A DNA stretch of 64,000 nt, from assembly GCA_964057225.1 (NCBI GenBank), contig OZ059900.1, positions 3,606,501 through 3,670,500 of the forward strand, given 5' to 3'. Numbering within the stretch: position 1 is the first letter of the stretch; the number at the start of each line of letters is the position of its first letter. This stretch comes from Auanema rhodensis. Taxonomy: Eukaryota; Nematoda; Chromadorea; Rhabditida; Rhabditidae. This document shows positions 1 through 14,200 of this stretch, piece by piece. A program made the position numbers and the translations under genes. Under the pieces are notes generated by a model. The model had not been told where the DNA came from. It saw only the letters and a program-made list of their open reading frames with translations, and made no database searches.

Positions 1-3000
1 AAACTCGGAAATTTCAAAAATTCTTTCTATTTTCGACCTTTTTTGATCAAAATGAATATATATCAGTGCAAACTCATAAAAATAGACTGATTTTGTGTAT
101 TGTATGTTTGATTCTCAAATCTTAACGAATATGATCGAAATTTACGAGTATTACAGATTTTGTACCAAAAATCGGTGAGTATATGGTGTTAAAGGCATAA
201 AAACGACCATACTTAGTGTAGTAATGCTATTTGAGCGAAATTCAGTATTTAAACATCACTAGCGTTTAATTGATGACTTTTGTTGTCATAGACATTAAAA
301 CTATGCTTTTGATCATATAAATGAGCGATTTAGCCAAATTAGACTCAAAACTCGGAAAATTCAAAAATTCTTTCTATTTTCGACCTTTTTTGATCAAAAT
401 GAATATATATCAGTGCAAACTCATAAAAATAGACTGATTTTGTTTATTGTGTGTTTGATTTTCAAATCTTAACGAATATGATCAAAATTTACGAGTATTA
501 CAGATTTTGTACCAAAAATCGGTGAGTATATGGTGTTAAAGGCATAAAAACGACCATACTTAGTGTAGTAATGCTATTTGAGCGAAATTCAGTATTTAAA
601 CATCACTAGCGTTTAATTGATGACTTTTGTTGTCATAGACATTAAAACTATGCTTTTGATCATATAAATGAGCGATTTAGCCAAATTAGACTCAAAACTC
701 GGAAATTTCAAAAATTCTTTCTATTTTCGACCTTTTTTGATCAAAATGAATATATATCAGTGCAAACTCATAAAAATAGACTGATTTTGTGTATTGTATG
801 TTTGATTCTCAAATCTTAACGAATATGATCGAAATTTACGAGTATTACAGATTTTGTACCAAAAATCGGTGAGTATATGGTGTTAAAGGCATAAAAACGA
901 CCATACTTAGTGTAGTAATGCTATTTGAGCGAAATTCAGTATTTAAACATCACTAGCGTTTAATTGATGACTTTTGTTATCATAGACAGTAAAACTATGC
1001 TTTTGATCATATATATGAGCGATTTAGCCCCATTGGACTCAAAACTCGGAAAATTCAAAAATTCTTCTATTTTCGACCTTTTTTGATCAAAATGAATATA
1101 TATCAGTGCAAACTCATAAAAATAGACTGATTTTGTTTATTGTGTGTTTGATTTTCAAATCTTAACGAATATGATCAAAATTTACGAGTATTACAGATTT
1201 TGTACCAAAAATCGGTGAGTATATGGTGTTAAAGGCATAAAAACGACCATACTTAGTGTAGTAATGCTATTTGAGCGAAATTCAGTATTTAAACATCACT
1301 AGCGTTTAATTGATGACTTTTGTTGTCATAGACATTAAAACTATGCTTTTGATCATATAAATGAGCGATTTAGCCAAATTAGACTCAAAACTCGGAAATT
1401 TCAAAAATTCTTTCTATTTTCGACCTTTTTTGATCAAAATGAATATATATCAGTGCAAACTCATAAAAATAGACTGATTTTGTGTATTGTATGTTTGATT
1501 CTCAAATCTTAACGAATATGATCGAAATTTACGAGTATTACAGATTTTGTACCAAAAATCGGTGAGTATATGGTGTTAAAGGCATAAAAACGACCATACT
1601 TAGTGTAGTAATGCTATTTGAGCGAAATTCAGTATTTAAACATCACTAGCGTTTAATTGATGACTTTTGTTGTCATAGACATTAAAACTATGCTTTTGAT
1701 CATATAAATGAGCGATTTAGCCAAATTAGACTCAAAACTCGGAAAATTCAAAAATTCTTTCTATTTTCGACCTTTTTTGATCAAAATGAATATATATCAG
1801 TGCAAACTCGTAAAATCAAACTTATTTCGTGTATTGTATGTTTGATTCTCAAATCTTAAAGAATATGATCGAAATTTACGAGTATTACAGATTTTGTACC
1901 AAAAATCGGTGAGTATATGGTGTTAAAGGCATAAAAACGACCATACTTAGTGTAGTAATGCTATTTGAGCGAAATTCAGTATTTAAACATCACTAGCGTT
2001 TAATTGATGACTTTTGTTGTCATAGACATTAAAACTATGCTTTTGATCATATAAATGAGCGATTTAGCCAAATTAGACTCAAAACTCGGAAATTTCAAAA
2101 ATTCTTTCTATTTTCGACCTTTTTTGATCAAAATGAATATATATCAGTGCAAACTCATAAAAATAGACTGATTTTGTGTATTGTATGTTTGATTCTCAAA
2201 TCTTAACGAATATGATCGAAATTTACGAGTATTACAGATTTTGTACCAAAAATCGGTGAGTATATGGTGTTAAAGGCATAAAAACGACCATACTTAGTGT
2301 AGTAATGCTATTTGAGCGAAATTCAGTATTTAAACATCACTAGCGTTTAATTGATGACTTTTGTTATCATAGACAGTAAAACTATGCTTTTGATCATATA
2401 TATGAGCGATTTAGCCCCATTGGACTCAAAACTCGGAAAATTCAAAAATTCTTCTATTTTCGACCTTTTTTGATCAAAATGAATATATATCAGTGCAAAC
2501 TCATAAAAATAGACTGATTTTGTTTATTGTGTGTTTGATTTTCAAATCTTAACGAATATGATCAAAATTTACGAGTATTACAGATTTTGTACCAAAAATC
2601 GGTGAGTATATGGTGTTAAAGGCATAAAAACGACCATACTTAGTGTAGTAATGCTATTTGAGCGAAATTCAGTATTTAAACATCACTAGCGTTTAATTGA
2701 TGACTTTTGTTGTCATAGACATTAAAACTATGCTTTTGATCATATAAATGAGCGATTTAGCCAAATTAGACTCAAAACTCGGAAATTTCAAAAATTCTTT
2801 CTATTTTCGACCTTTTTTGATCAAAATGAATATATATCAGTGCAAACTCATAAAAATAGACTGATTTTGTGTATTGTATGTTTGATTCTCAAATCTTAAC
2901 GAATATGATCGAAATTTACGAGTATTACAGATTTTGTACCAAAAATCGGTGAGTATATGGTGTTAAAGGCATAAAAACGACCATACTTAGTGTAGTAATG

Positions 3001-4045
3001 CTATTTGAGCGAAATTCAGTATTTAAACATCACTAGCGTTTAATTGATGACTTTTGTTGTCATAGACATTAAAACTATGCTTTTGATCATATAAATGAGC
3101 GATTTAGCCAAATTAGACTCAAAACTCGGAAAATTCAAAAATTCTTTCTATTTTCGACCTTTTTTGATCAAAATGAATATATATCAGTGCAAACTCGTAA
3201 AATCAAACTTATTTCGTGTATTGTATGTTTGATTCTCAAATCTTAAAGAATATGATCGAAATTTACGAGTATTACAGATTTTGTACCAAAAATCGGTGAG
3301 TATATGGTGTTAAAGGCATAAAAACGACCATACTTAGTGTAGTAATGCTATTTGAGCGAAATTCAGTATTTAAACATCACTAGCGTTTAATTGATGACTT
3401 TTGTTGTCATAGACATTAAAACTATGCTTTTGATCATATAAATGAGCGATTTAGCCAAATTAGACTCAAAACTCGGAAATTTCAAAAATTCTTTCTATTT
3501 TCGACCTTTTTTGATCAAAATGAATATATATCAGTGCAAACTCATAAAAATAGACTGATTTTGTGTATTGTATGTTTGATTCTCAAATCTTAACGAATAT
3601 GATCGAAATTTACGAGTATTACAGATTTTGTACCAAAAATCGGTGAGTATATGGTGTTAAAGGCATAAAAACGACCATACTTAGTGTAGTAATGCTATTT
3701 GAGCGAAATTCAGTATTTAAACATCACTAGCGTTTAATTGATGACTTTTGTTGTCATAGACATTAAAACTATGCTTTTGATCATATAAATGAGCGATTTA
3801 GCCAAATTAGACTCAAAACTCGGAAAATTCAAAAATTCTTCTATTTTCGACCTTTTTTGATCAAAATGAATATATATCAGTGCAAACTCATAAAAATAGA
3901 CTGATTTTGTTTATTGTGTGTTTGATTTTCAAATCTTAACGAATATGATCAAAATTTACGAGTATTACAGATTTTGTACCAAAAATCGGTGAGTATATGG
4001 TGTTAAAGGCATAAAAACGACCATACTTAGTGTAGTAATGCTATT
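1..4045 (+). repeat. 4-mer higher-order repeat, 1387-bp period, 2.9 copies
   Basis: Rare markers recur exactly 1387 bp apart. The agccccattgg variant is at 1026 and 2413. The ctcgtaaaatcaaac variant is at 1807 and 3194. The 1-bp-shortened attcttct form is at about 2450 and 3837. Units run 1-1387, 1388-2774 and 2775 to about 4045, where the module changes to the gagcgaaaatcag type and the period is lost. Unit 1 differs from units 2 and 3 in its second monomer around 420-485, where it carries the tgattttgtttattg form instead of the ttatttcgtg form. This points to conversion of a 60-70 bp patch rather than of a whole monomer. Confidence 0.85.
351..697 (+). repeat. Representative monomer with internal map
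   Basis: One 347-bp unit, phased from ctcgg. Approximate parts: positions 1-70, conserved A/T-rich tract with ttcgacctttttt and the palindrome ttttgatcaaaa; 72-145, a segment that differs between monomer types (cataaaaatagactg versus cgtaaaaataaactt, and aatcttaacg versus aatctcaccg); 148-219, near-invariant core ending at tagtgtagtaatgct; 220-295, highly variable module from gagcgaaa to atagacatt; 308-321, AT palindrome region; 322-347, gagcgatttagcc to the next ctcgg. Three GATC sites recur in most monomers, two or three of them as TGATCA, so GATC- or TGATCA-cutting enzymes should give a sub-monomer ladder. Confidence 0.9.
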
Positions 4046-5704
4046 TGAGCGAAAATCAGTATTTAAACATCACTAGCGTTTAATTGATGATTTTTGTTGT
4101 CATAGACAATAAAACTATGCTTCTGATCATATAAATGAGCGATTTAGCCAAATTAGACTCAAAACTCGGAAATTTCAAAAATTCTTTCTATTTTCGACCT
4201 TTTTTGATCAAAATGAATATATATCAGTGCAAGCTCATAAAAATAGACTGATTTTGTGTATTGTATGTTTGATTCTCAAATCTTAACGAATATGATCGAA
4301 ATTTACGAGTATTACAGATTTTGTACCAAAAATCGGTGAGTATATGGTGTTAAAGGCATAAAAACGACCATACTTAGTGTAGTAATGCTATTTGAGCGAA
4401 ATTCAGTATTTAAACATCACTAGCGTTTAATTGATGACTTTTGTTGTCATAGACATTAAAACTATGCTTTTGATCATATAAATGAGCGATTTAGCCAAAT
4501 TAGACTCAAAACTCGGAAATTTCAAAAATTCTTTCTATTTTCGACCTTTTTTGATCAAAATGAATATATATCAGTGCAAACTCATAAAAATAGACTGATT
4601 TTGTGTATTGTATGTTTGATTCTCAAATCTTAAAGAATATGATCGAAATTTACGAGTATTACAGATTTTGTACCAAAAATCGGTGAGTATATGGTGTTAA
4701 AGGCATAAAAACGACCATACATAGTGTAGTAATGCTATTTGAGTGAAATTCAGTGATTAAATCATTATTAGTGTATATTTGAAGACTTTTGTTATCATAG
4801 ACAGTAAAACTATGCTTTTGATCATATATATGAGCGATTTAGCCCAATTCGACTCAAAACTCGGAAAATTCAAAAATTCTTTCTATTTTCGACCTTTTTT
4901 GATCAAAATGAATATATATCAGTGCAAACTCATAAAAATAGACTGATTTTGTTTATTGTGTGTTTGATTTTCAAATCTTAACGAATATGATCAAAATTTA
5001 CGAGTATTACAGATTTTGTACCAAAAATCGGTGAGTATATGGTGTTAAAGGCATAAAAACGACCATACTTAGTGTAGTAATGCTATTTGAGCGAAATTCA
5101 GTATTTAAACATCACTAGCGTTTAATTGATGACTTTTGTTGTCATAGACATTAAAACTATGCTTTTGATCATATATATGAGCGATTTAGCCAAATTAGAC
5201 TCAAAACTCGGAAATTTCAAAAATTCTTTCTATTTTCGACCTTTTTTGATCAAAATGAATAAATATCAGTGCAAACTCGTAAAAATAGACTGATTTTGTG
5301 TATTGTATGTTTGATTCTCAAATCTTAACGAATATGATCAAAATTTACGAGTATTACAGATTTTGTACCAAAAATCGGTGAGTATATGGTGTTAAAGGCA
5401 TAAAAACGACCATACTTAGTGTAGTAATGCTATTTGAGCGAAATTCAGTATTTAAACATTACTAGCGTTTAATTGATGACTTTTGTTGTTATAGACAATA
5501 AAACTATGTTTTTGATCATATATATGAGCGATTTAGCCAAATTGGACTCAAAACTCGGAAATTTCAAAAATTCTTTCTATTTTCGACCTTTTTTGATCAA
5601 AATGAATAAATATCAGTGCAAACTTGTAAAAATAGACTTATTTTGTGTATTATGTGTTTGATTCTCGAATCTTAACAAATATGATCAAAATTTACAAGTA
5701 TTAC
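4046..5704 (+). repeat. Monomers between HOR blocks, no clear local period
   Basis: About five monomers of mixed type. The first part, to about 4718, matches 6824-7496 at an offset of about 2778 bp (eight monomers): both have gatgatttttg, the cttctgatcatataaatg form and a following monomer with cttaaagaatatg. From about 4719 the acatagtgtag plus gtgattaaatcatt type begins. Its closest relatives are far to the right, near 13.08, 15.86, 17.94, 19.68, 22.45 and 24.19 kb. No genes. Confidence 0.7.
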
Positions 5705-8700
5705 AGATTTTGTACCAAAAATCGGTGAGTATATGGTGTTAAAGGCATAAAAACGACCATACTTAGTGTAGTAATGCTATTTGAGTGAAATTCAGTGATT
5801 TAATCATTATTAGTGTATATTTGAAGACTTTTGTTATCATAGACAGTAAAACTATGCTTTTGATCATATATATGAGCGATTTAGCCCAATTCGACTCAAA
5901 ACTCGGAAAATTCAAAAATTCTTTCTATTTTCGACCTTTTTTGATGAAAATGAATATATATCAGTGTAAACTCATAAAAATAGACTGATTTTGTGTATTG
6001 TGTGTTTGATTCTCAAATCTTAACAAATATGATCAAATTTTACGAGTATTACAGATTTTGTACCAAAAATCGGTGAGTATATGGTGTTAAAGGCATAAAA
6101 ACGACCATACTTAGTGTAGTAATGCTATTTGAGCGAAAATCAGTATTTAAACATCACTAGCGTTTAATTGAAGATTTTTGTTGTCATAGACAATAAAACT
6201 ATGCTTCTGATCATATATATGAGCGATTTAGCCAAATTAGACTCAAAACTCGGAAATTTCAAAAATTCTTTCTATTTTCGACCTTTTTTGATCAAAATGA
6301 ATAAATATCAGTGCAAACTCATAAAAATAGACTTATTCCGTGTATTATGTGTTTGTTTCTCGAATCTTAACGAATATGATCAAAATTTACAAGTATTACA
6401 GATTTTGTACCAAAAATCGGTGAGTATATGGTGTTAAAGGCATAAAAACGACCATACTTAGTGTAGTAATGCATTTGAGTGAAATTCAGTGATTTACACA
6501 TTATTAGTGTATATTTGAAGACTTTTGTTATCATAGACAGTAAAACTATGCTTTTGATCATATATATGAGCGATTTAGCCCCATTGGACTCAAAACTCGG
6601 AAAATTCAAAAATTCTTCTATTTTCGACCTTTTTTGATCAAAATGAATATATATCAGTGCAAACTCATAAAAATAGACTGATTTTGTTTATTGTGTGTTT
6701 GATTTTCAAATCTTAACGAATATGATCAAAATTTACGAGTATTACAGATTTTGTACCAAAAATCGGTGAGTATATGGTGTTAAAGGCATAAAAACGACCA
6801 TACTTAGTGTAGTAATGCTATTTGAGCGAAAATCAGTATTTAAACATCACTAGCGTTTAATTGATGATTTTTGTTGTCATAGACAATAAAACTATGCTTC
6901 TGATCATATAAATGAGCGATTTAGCCAAATTAGACTCAAAACTCGGAAATTTCAAAAATTCTTTCTATTTTCGACCTTTTTTGATCAAAATGAATATATA
7001 TCAGTGCAAGCTCATAAAAATAGACTGATTTTGTGTATTGTATGTTTGATTCTCAAATCTTAACGAATATGATCGAAATTTACGAGTATTACAGATTTTG
7101 TACCAAAAATCGGTGAGTATATGGTGTTAAAGGCATAAAAACGACCATACTTAGTGTAGTAATGCTATTTGAGCGAAATTCAGTATTTAAACATCACTAG
7201 CGTTTAATTGATGACTTTTGTTGTCATAGACATTAAAACTATGCTTTTGATCATATAAATGAGCGATTTAGCCAAATTAGACTCAAAACTCGGAAATTTC
7301 AAAAATTCTTTCTATTTTCGACCTTTTTTGATCAAAATGAATATATATCAGTGCAAACTCATAAAAATAGACTGATTTTGTGTATTGTATATTTGATTCT
7401 CAAATCTTAAAGAATATGATCGAAATTTACGAGTATTACAGATTTTGTACCAAAAATCGGTGAGTATATGGTGTTAAAGGCATAAAAACGACCATACTTA
7501 GTGTAGTAATGCTATTTGAGTGAAATTCAGTGATTTAATCATTATTAGTGTATATTTGAAGACTTTTGTTATCATAGACAGTAAAACTATGCTTTTGATC
7601 ATATATATGAGCGATTTAGCCCAATTCGACTCAAAACTCGGAAAATTCAAAAATTCTTTCTATTTTCGACCTTTTTTGATGAAAATGAATATATATCAGT
7701 GTAAACTCATAAAAATAGACTGATTTTGTGTATTGTGTGTTTGATTCTCAAATCTTAACAAATATGATCAAATTTTACGAGTATTACAGATTTTGTACCA
7801 AAAATCGGTGAGTATATGGTGTTAAAGGCATAAAAACGACCATACTTAGTGTAGTAATGCTATTTGAGCGAAAATCAGTATTTAAACATCACTAGCGTTT
7901 AATTGAAGATTTTTGTTGTCATAGACAATAAAACTATGCTTCTGATCATATATATGAGCGATTTAGCCAAATTAGACTCAAAACTCGGAAATTTCAAAAA
8001 TTCTTTCTATTTTCGACCTTTTTTGATCAAAATGAATAAATATCAGTGCAAACTCATAAAAATAGACTTATTTCGTGTATTATGTGTTTGTTTCTCGAAT
8101 CTTAACGAATATGATCAAAATTTACAAGTATTACAGATTTTGTACCAAAAATCGGTGAGTATATGGTGTTAAAGGCATAAAAACGACCATACTTAGTGTA
8201 GTAATGCATTTGAGTGAAATTCAGTGATTTACACATTATTAGTGTATATTTGAAGACTTTTGTTATCATAGACAGTAAAACTATGCTTTTGATCATATAT
8301 ATGAGCGATTTAGCCCCATTGGACTCAAAACTCGGAAAATTCAAAAATTCTTCTATTTTCGACCTTTTTTGATCAAAATGAATATATATCAGTGCAAACT
8401 CATAAAAATAGACTTATTCCGTGTATTATGTGTTTGTTTCTCGAATCTTAACGAATATGATCAAAATTTACAAGTATTACAGATTTTGTACCAAAAATCG
8501 GTGAGTATATGGTGTTAAAGGCATAAAAACGACCATACTTAGTGTAGTAATGCATTTGAGTGAAATTCAGTGATTTACACATTATTAGTGTATATTTGAA
8601 GACTTTTGTTATCATAGACAGTAAAACTATGCTTTTGATCATATATATGAGCGATTTAGCCCCATTGGACTCAAAACTCGGAAAATTCAAAAATTCTTCT

Positions 8701-11280
8701 ATTTTCGACCTTTTTTGATCAAAATGAATATATATCAGTGCAAACTCATAAAAATAGACTGATTTTGTTTATTGTGTGTTTGATTTTCAAATCTTAACGA
8801 ATATGATCAAAATTTACGAGTATTACAGATTTTGTACCAAAAATCGGTGAGTATATGGTGTTAAAGGCATAAAAACGACCATACTTAGTGTAGTAATGCT
8901 ATTTGAGCGAAAATCAGTATTTAAACATCACTAGCGTTTAATTGATGATTTTTGTTGTCATAGACAATAAAACTATGCTTCTGATCATATAAATGAGCGA
9001 TTTAGCCAAATTAGACTCAAAACTCGGAAATTTCAAAAATTCTTTCTATTTTCGACCTTTTTTGATCAAAATGAATATATATCAGTGCAAGCTCATAAAA
9101 ATAGACTGATTTTGTGTATTGTATGTTTGATTCTCAAATCTTAACGAATATGATCGAAATTTACGAGTATTACAGATTTTGTACCAAAAATCGGTGAGTA
9201 TATGGTGTTAAAGGCATAAAAACGACCATACTTAGTGTAGTAATGCTATTTGAGCGAAATTCAGTATTTAAACATCACTAGCGTTTAATTGATGACTTTT
9301 GTTGTCATAGACATTAAAACAATGCTTTTGATCATATAAATGAGCGATTTAGCCAAATTAGACTCAAAACTCGGAAATTTCAAAAATTCTTTCTATTTTC
9401 GACCTTTTTTGATCAAAATGAATATATATCAGTGCAAACTCATAAAAATAGACTGATTTTGTGTATTGTATATTTGATTCTCAAATCTTAAAGAATATGA
9501 TCGAAATTTACGAGTATTACAGATTTTGTACCAAAAATCGGTGAGTATATGGTGTTAAAGGCATAAAAACGACCATACTTAGTGTAGTAATGCTATTTGA
9601 GTGAAATTCAGTGATTTAATCATTATTAGTGTATATTTGAAGACTTTTGTTATCATAGACAGTAAAACTATGCTTTTGATCATATATATGAGCGATTTAG
9701 CCCAATTCGACTCAAAACTCGGAAAATTCAAAAATTCTTTCTATTTTCGACCTTTTTTGATGAAAATGAATATATATCAGTGTAAACTCATAAAAATAGA
9801 CTGATTTTGTGTATTGTGTGTTTGATTCTCAAATCTTAACAAATATGATCAAATTTTACGAGTATTACAGATTTTGTACCAAAAATCGGTGAGTATATGG
9901 TGTTAAAGGCATAAAAACGACCATACTTAGTGTAGTAATGCTATTTGAGCGAAAATCAGTATTTAAACATCACCAGCGTTTAATTGAAGATTTTTGTTGT
10001 CATAGACAATAAAACTATGCTTCTGATCATATATATGAGCGATTTAGCCAAATTAGACTCAAAACTCGGAAATTTCAAAAATTCTTTCTATTTTCGACCT
10101 TTTTTGATCAAAATGAATAAATATCAGTGCAAACTCATAAAAATAGACTTATTTCGTGTATTATGTGTTTGTTTCTCGAATCTTAACGAATATGATCAAA
10201 ATTTACAAGTATTACAGATTTTGTACCAAAAATCGGTGAGTATATGGTGTTAAAGGCATAAAAACGACCATACTTAGTGTAGTAATGCATTTGAGTGAAA
10301 TTCAGTGATTTACACATTATTAGTGTATATTTGAAGACTTTTGTTATCATAGACAGTAAAACTATGCTTTTGATCATATATATGAGCGATTTAGCCCCAT
10401 TGGACTCAAAACTCGGAAAATTCAAAAATTCTTCTATTTTCGACCTTTTTTGATCAAAATGAATATATATCAGTGCAAACTCATAAAAATAGACTGATTT
10501 TGTTTATTGTGTGTTTGATTTTCAAATCTTAACGAATATGATCAAAATTTACGAGTATTACAGATTTTGTACCAAAAATCGGTGAGTATATGGTGTTAAA
10601 GGCATAAAAACGACCATACTTAGTGTAGTAATGCTATTTGAGCGAAAATCAGTATTTAAACATCACTAGCGTTTAATTGATGATTTTTGTTGTCATAGAC
10701 AATAAAACTATGCTTCTGATCATATAAATGAGCGATTTAGCCAAATTAGACTCAAAACTCGGAAATTTCAAAAATTCTTTCTATTTTCGACCTTTTTTGA
10801 TCAAAATGAATATATATCAGTGCAAGCTCATAAAAATAGACTGATTTTGTGTATTGTATGTTTGATTCTCAAATCTTAACGAATATGATCGAAATTTACG
10901 AGTATTACAGATTTTGTACCAAAAATCGGTGAGTATATGGTGTTAAAGGCATAAAAACGACCATACTTAGTGTAGTAATGCTATTTGAGCGAAATTCAGT
11001 ATTTAAACATCACTAGCGTTTAATTGATGACTTTTGTTGTCATAGACATTAAAACTATGCTTTTGATCATATAAATGAGCGATTTAGCCAAATTAGACTC
11101 AAAACTCGGAAATTTCAAAAATTCTTTCTATTTTCGACCTTTTTTGATCAAAATGAATATATATCAGTGCAAACTCATAAAAATAGACTGATTTTGTGTA
11201 TTGTATGTTTGATTCTCAAATCTTAAAGAATATGATCGAAATTTACGAGTATTACAGATTTTGTACCAAAAATCGGTGAG
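5705..11280 (+). repeat. 5-mer higher-order repeat (1735 bp) with one 6-mer expansion (2081 bp)
   Basis: The module starting gtgaaattcagtgatttaatc recurs at 5785, 7520, 9601 and 11336, with spacings 1735, 2081 and 1735. The 2081-bp unit contains one extra monomer (about 8412-8757). Private markers support the copy relationships: tattgtatatttg near 7385 and 9466 only (2081 apart), and catcaccagcg near 9970 and 11705 only (1735 apart). The last 5-mer relationship runs on to about 13070, overlapping the next block. No gene-like content. Confidence 0.85.
8412..8757 (+). repeat. Extra 346-bp monomer, inserted by unequal exchange
   Basis: This monomer repeats the preceding one almost exactly at a 346-bp offset, turning a 5-mer unit into a 6-mer. 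It carries gacttattccgtg, otherwise found only near 6331; the adjacent copy near 8066 has gacttatttcgtg. The extra copy is therefore a descendant of the 6331-type monomer and did not arise by copying its immediate neighbour. This is the pattern expected of unequal crossing-over between misaligned HOR units. Confidence 0.75.
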
Positions 11281-14200
11281 TATATGGTGTTAAAGGCATA
11301 AAAAAGACCATACATAGTGTAGTAATGCTATTTGAGTGAAATTCAGTGATTTAATCATTATTAGTGTATATTTGAAGACTTTTGTTATCATAGACAGTAA
11401 AACTATGCTTTTGATCATATATATGAGCGATTTAGCCCAATTCGACTCAAAACTCGGAAAATTCAAAAATTCTTTCTATTTTCGACCTTTTTTGATGAAA
11501 ATGAATATATATCAGTGTAAACTCATAAAAATAGACTGATTTTGTGTATTGTGTGTTTGATTCTCAAATCTTAACAAATATGATCAAATTTTACGAGTAT
11601 TACAGATTTTGTACCAAAAATCGGTGAGTATATGGTGTTAAAGGCATAAAAACGACCATACTTAGTGTAGTAATGCTATTTGAGCGAAAATCAGTATTTA
11701 AACATCACCAGCGTTTAATTGAAGATTTTTGTTGTCATAGACAATAAAACTATGCTTCTGATCATATATATGAGCGATTTAGCCAAATTAGACTCAAAAC
11801 TCGGAAATTTCAAAAATTCTTTCTATTTTCGACCTTTTTTGATCAAAATGAATAAATATCAGTGCAAACTCATAAAAATAGACTTATTTCGTGTATTATG
11901 TGTTTGTTTCTCGAATCTTAACGAATATGATCAAAATTTACAAGTATTACAGATTTTGTACCAAAAATCGGTGAGTATATGGTGTTAAAGGCATAAAAAC
12001 GACCATACTTAGTGTAGTAATGCATTTGAGTGAAATTCAGTGATTTACACATTATTAGTGTATATTTGAAGACTTTTGTTATCATAGACAGTAAAACTAT
12101 GCTTTTGATCATATATATGAGCGATTTAGCCCCATTGGACTCAAAACTCGGAAAATTCAAAAATTCTTCTATTTTCGACCTTTTTTGATCAAAATGAATA
12201 TATATCAGTGCAAACTCATAAAAATAGACTGATTTTGTTTATTGTGTGTTTGATTTTCAAATCTTAACGAATATGATCAAAATTTACGAGTATTACAGAT
12301 TTTGTACCAAAAATCGGTGAGTATATGGTGTTAAAGGCATAAAAACGACCATACTTAGTGTAGTAATGCTATTTGAGCGAAAATCAGTATTTAAACATCA
12401 CTAGCGTTTAATTGATGATTTTTGTTGTCATAGACAATAAAACTATGCTTCTGATCATATAAATGAGCGATTTAGCCAAATTAGACTCAAAACTCGGAAA
12501 TTTCAAAAATTCTTTCTATTTTCGACCTTTTTTGATCAAAATGAATATATATCAGTGCAAGCTCATAAAAATAGACTGATTTTGTGTATTGTATGTTTGA
12601 TTCTCAAATCTTAACGAATATGATCGAAATTTACGAGTATTACAGATTTTGTACCAAAAATCGGTGAGTATATGGTGTTAAAGGCATAAAAACGACCATA
12701 CTTAGTGTAGTAATGCTATTTGAGCGAAATTCAGTATTTAAACATCACTAGCGTTTAATTGATGACTTTTGTTGTCATAGACATTAAAACTATGCTTTTG
12801 ATCATATAAATGAGCGATTTAGCCAAATTAGACTCAAAACTCGGAAATTTCAAAAATTCTTTCTATTTTCGACCTTTTTTGATCAAAATGAATATATATC
12901 AGTGCAAACTCATAAAAATAGACTGATTTTGTGTATTGTATGTTTGATTCTCAAATCTTAAAGAATATGATCGAAATTTACGAGTATTACAGATTTTGTA
13001 CCAAAAATCGGTGAGTATATGGTGTTAAAGGCATAAAAACGACCATACATAGTGTAGTAATGCTCTTTGAGTGAAATTCAGTGATTAAATCATTATTAGT
13101 GTATATTTGAAGACTTTTGTTATCATAGACAGTAAAACTATGCTTTTGATCATATATATGAGCGATTTAGCCCAATTCGACTCAAAACTCGGAAAATTCA
13201 AAAATTCTTTCTATTTTCGACCTTTTTTGATCAAAATGAATATATATCAGTGCAAACTCATAAAAATAGACTGATTTTGTTTATTGTGTGTTTGAGTTTC
13301 AAATCTTAACGAATATGATCAAAATTTACGAGTATTACAGATTTTGTACCAAAAATCGGTGAGTATATGGTGTTAAAGGCATAAAAACGACCATACTTAG
13401 TGTAGTAATGCTATTTGAGCGAAATTCAGTATTTAAACATCACTAGCGTTTAATTGATGACTTTTGTTGTCATAGACATTAAAACTATGCTTTTGATCAT
13501 ATAAATGAGCGATTTAGCCAAATTAGACTCAAAACTCGGAAATTTCAAAAATTCTTTCTATTTTCGACCTTTTTTGATCAAAATGAATAAATATCAGTGC
13601 AAACTCGTAAAAATAAACTTATTTCGTGTATTGTGTGTTTGATTCTCGAATCTCACCGAATATGATCAAAATTTACGAGTATCACAGATTTTGTACCAAA
13701 AATCGGTGAGTATATGGTGTTAAAGGCATAAAAACGACCATACTTAGTGTAGTAATGCTATTAGAGCGAAATTCAGTATTTAAACATCACTAGCGTTTAA
13801 TTGATGACTTTTGTTGTCATAGACATTGAAACTATGCTTTTGATCATATAAATGAGCGATTTAGCCAAATTAGACTCAAAACTCGGAAATTTCAAAAATT
13901 CTTTCTATTTTCGACCTTTTTTGATCAAAATGAATAAATATCAGTGCAAACTCGTAAAATCAAACTTATTTCGTGTATTGTATGTTTGATTCTCAAATCT
14001 TAAAGAATATGATCGAAATTTACGAGTATTACAGATTTTGTACCAAAAATCGGTGAGTATATGGTGTTAAAGGCATAAAAACGACCATACTTAGTGTAGT
14101 AATGCTATTTGAGTGAAATTCAGTGATTTAATCATTATTAGTGTATATTTGAAGACTTTTGTTATCATAGACAGTAAAACTATGCTTTTGATCATATATA

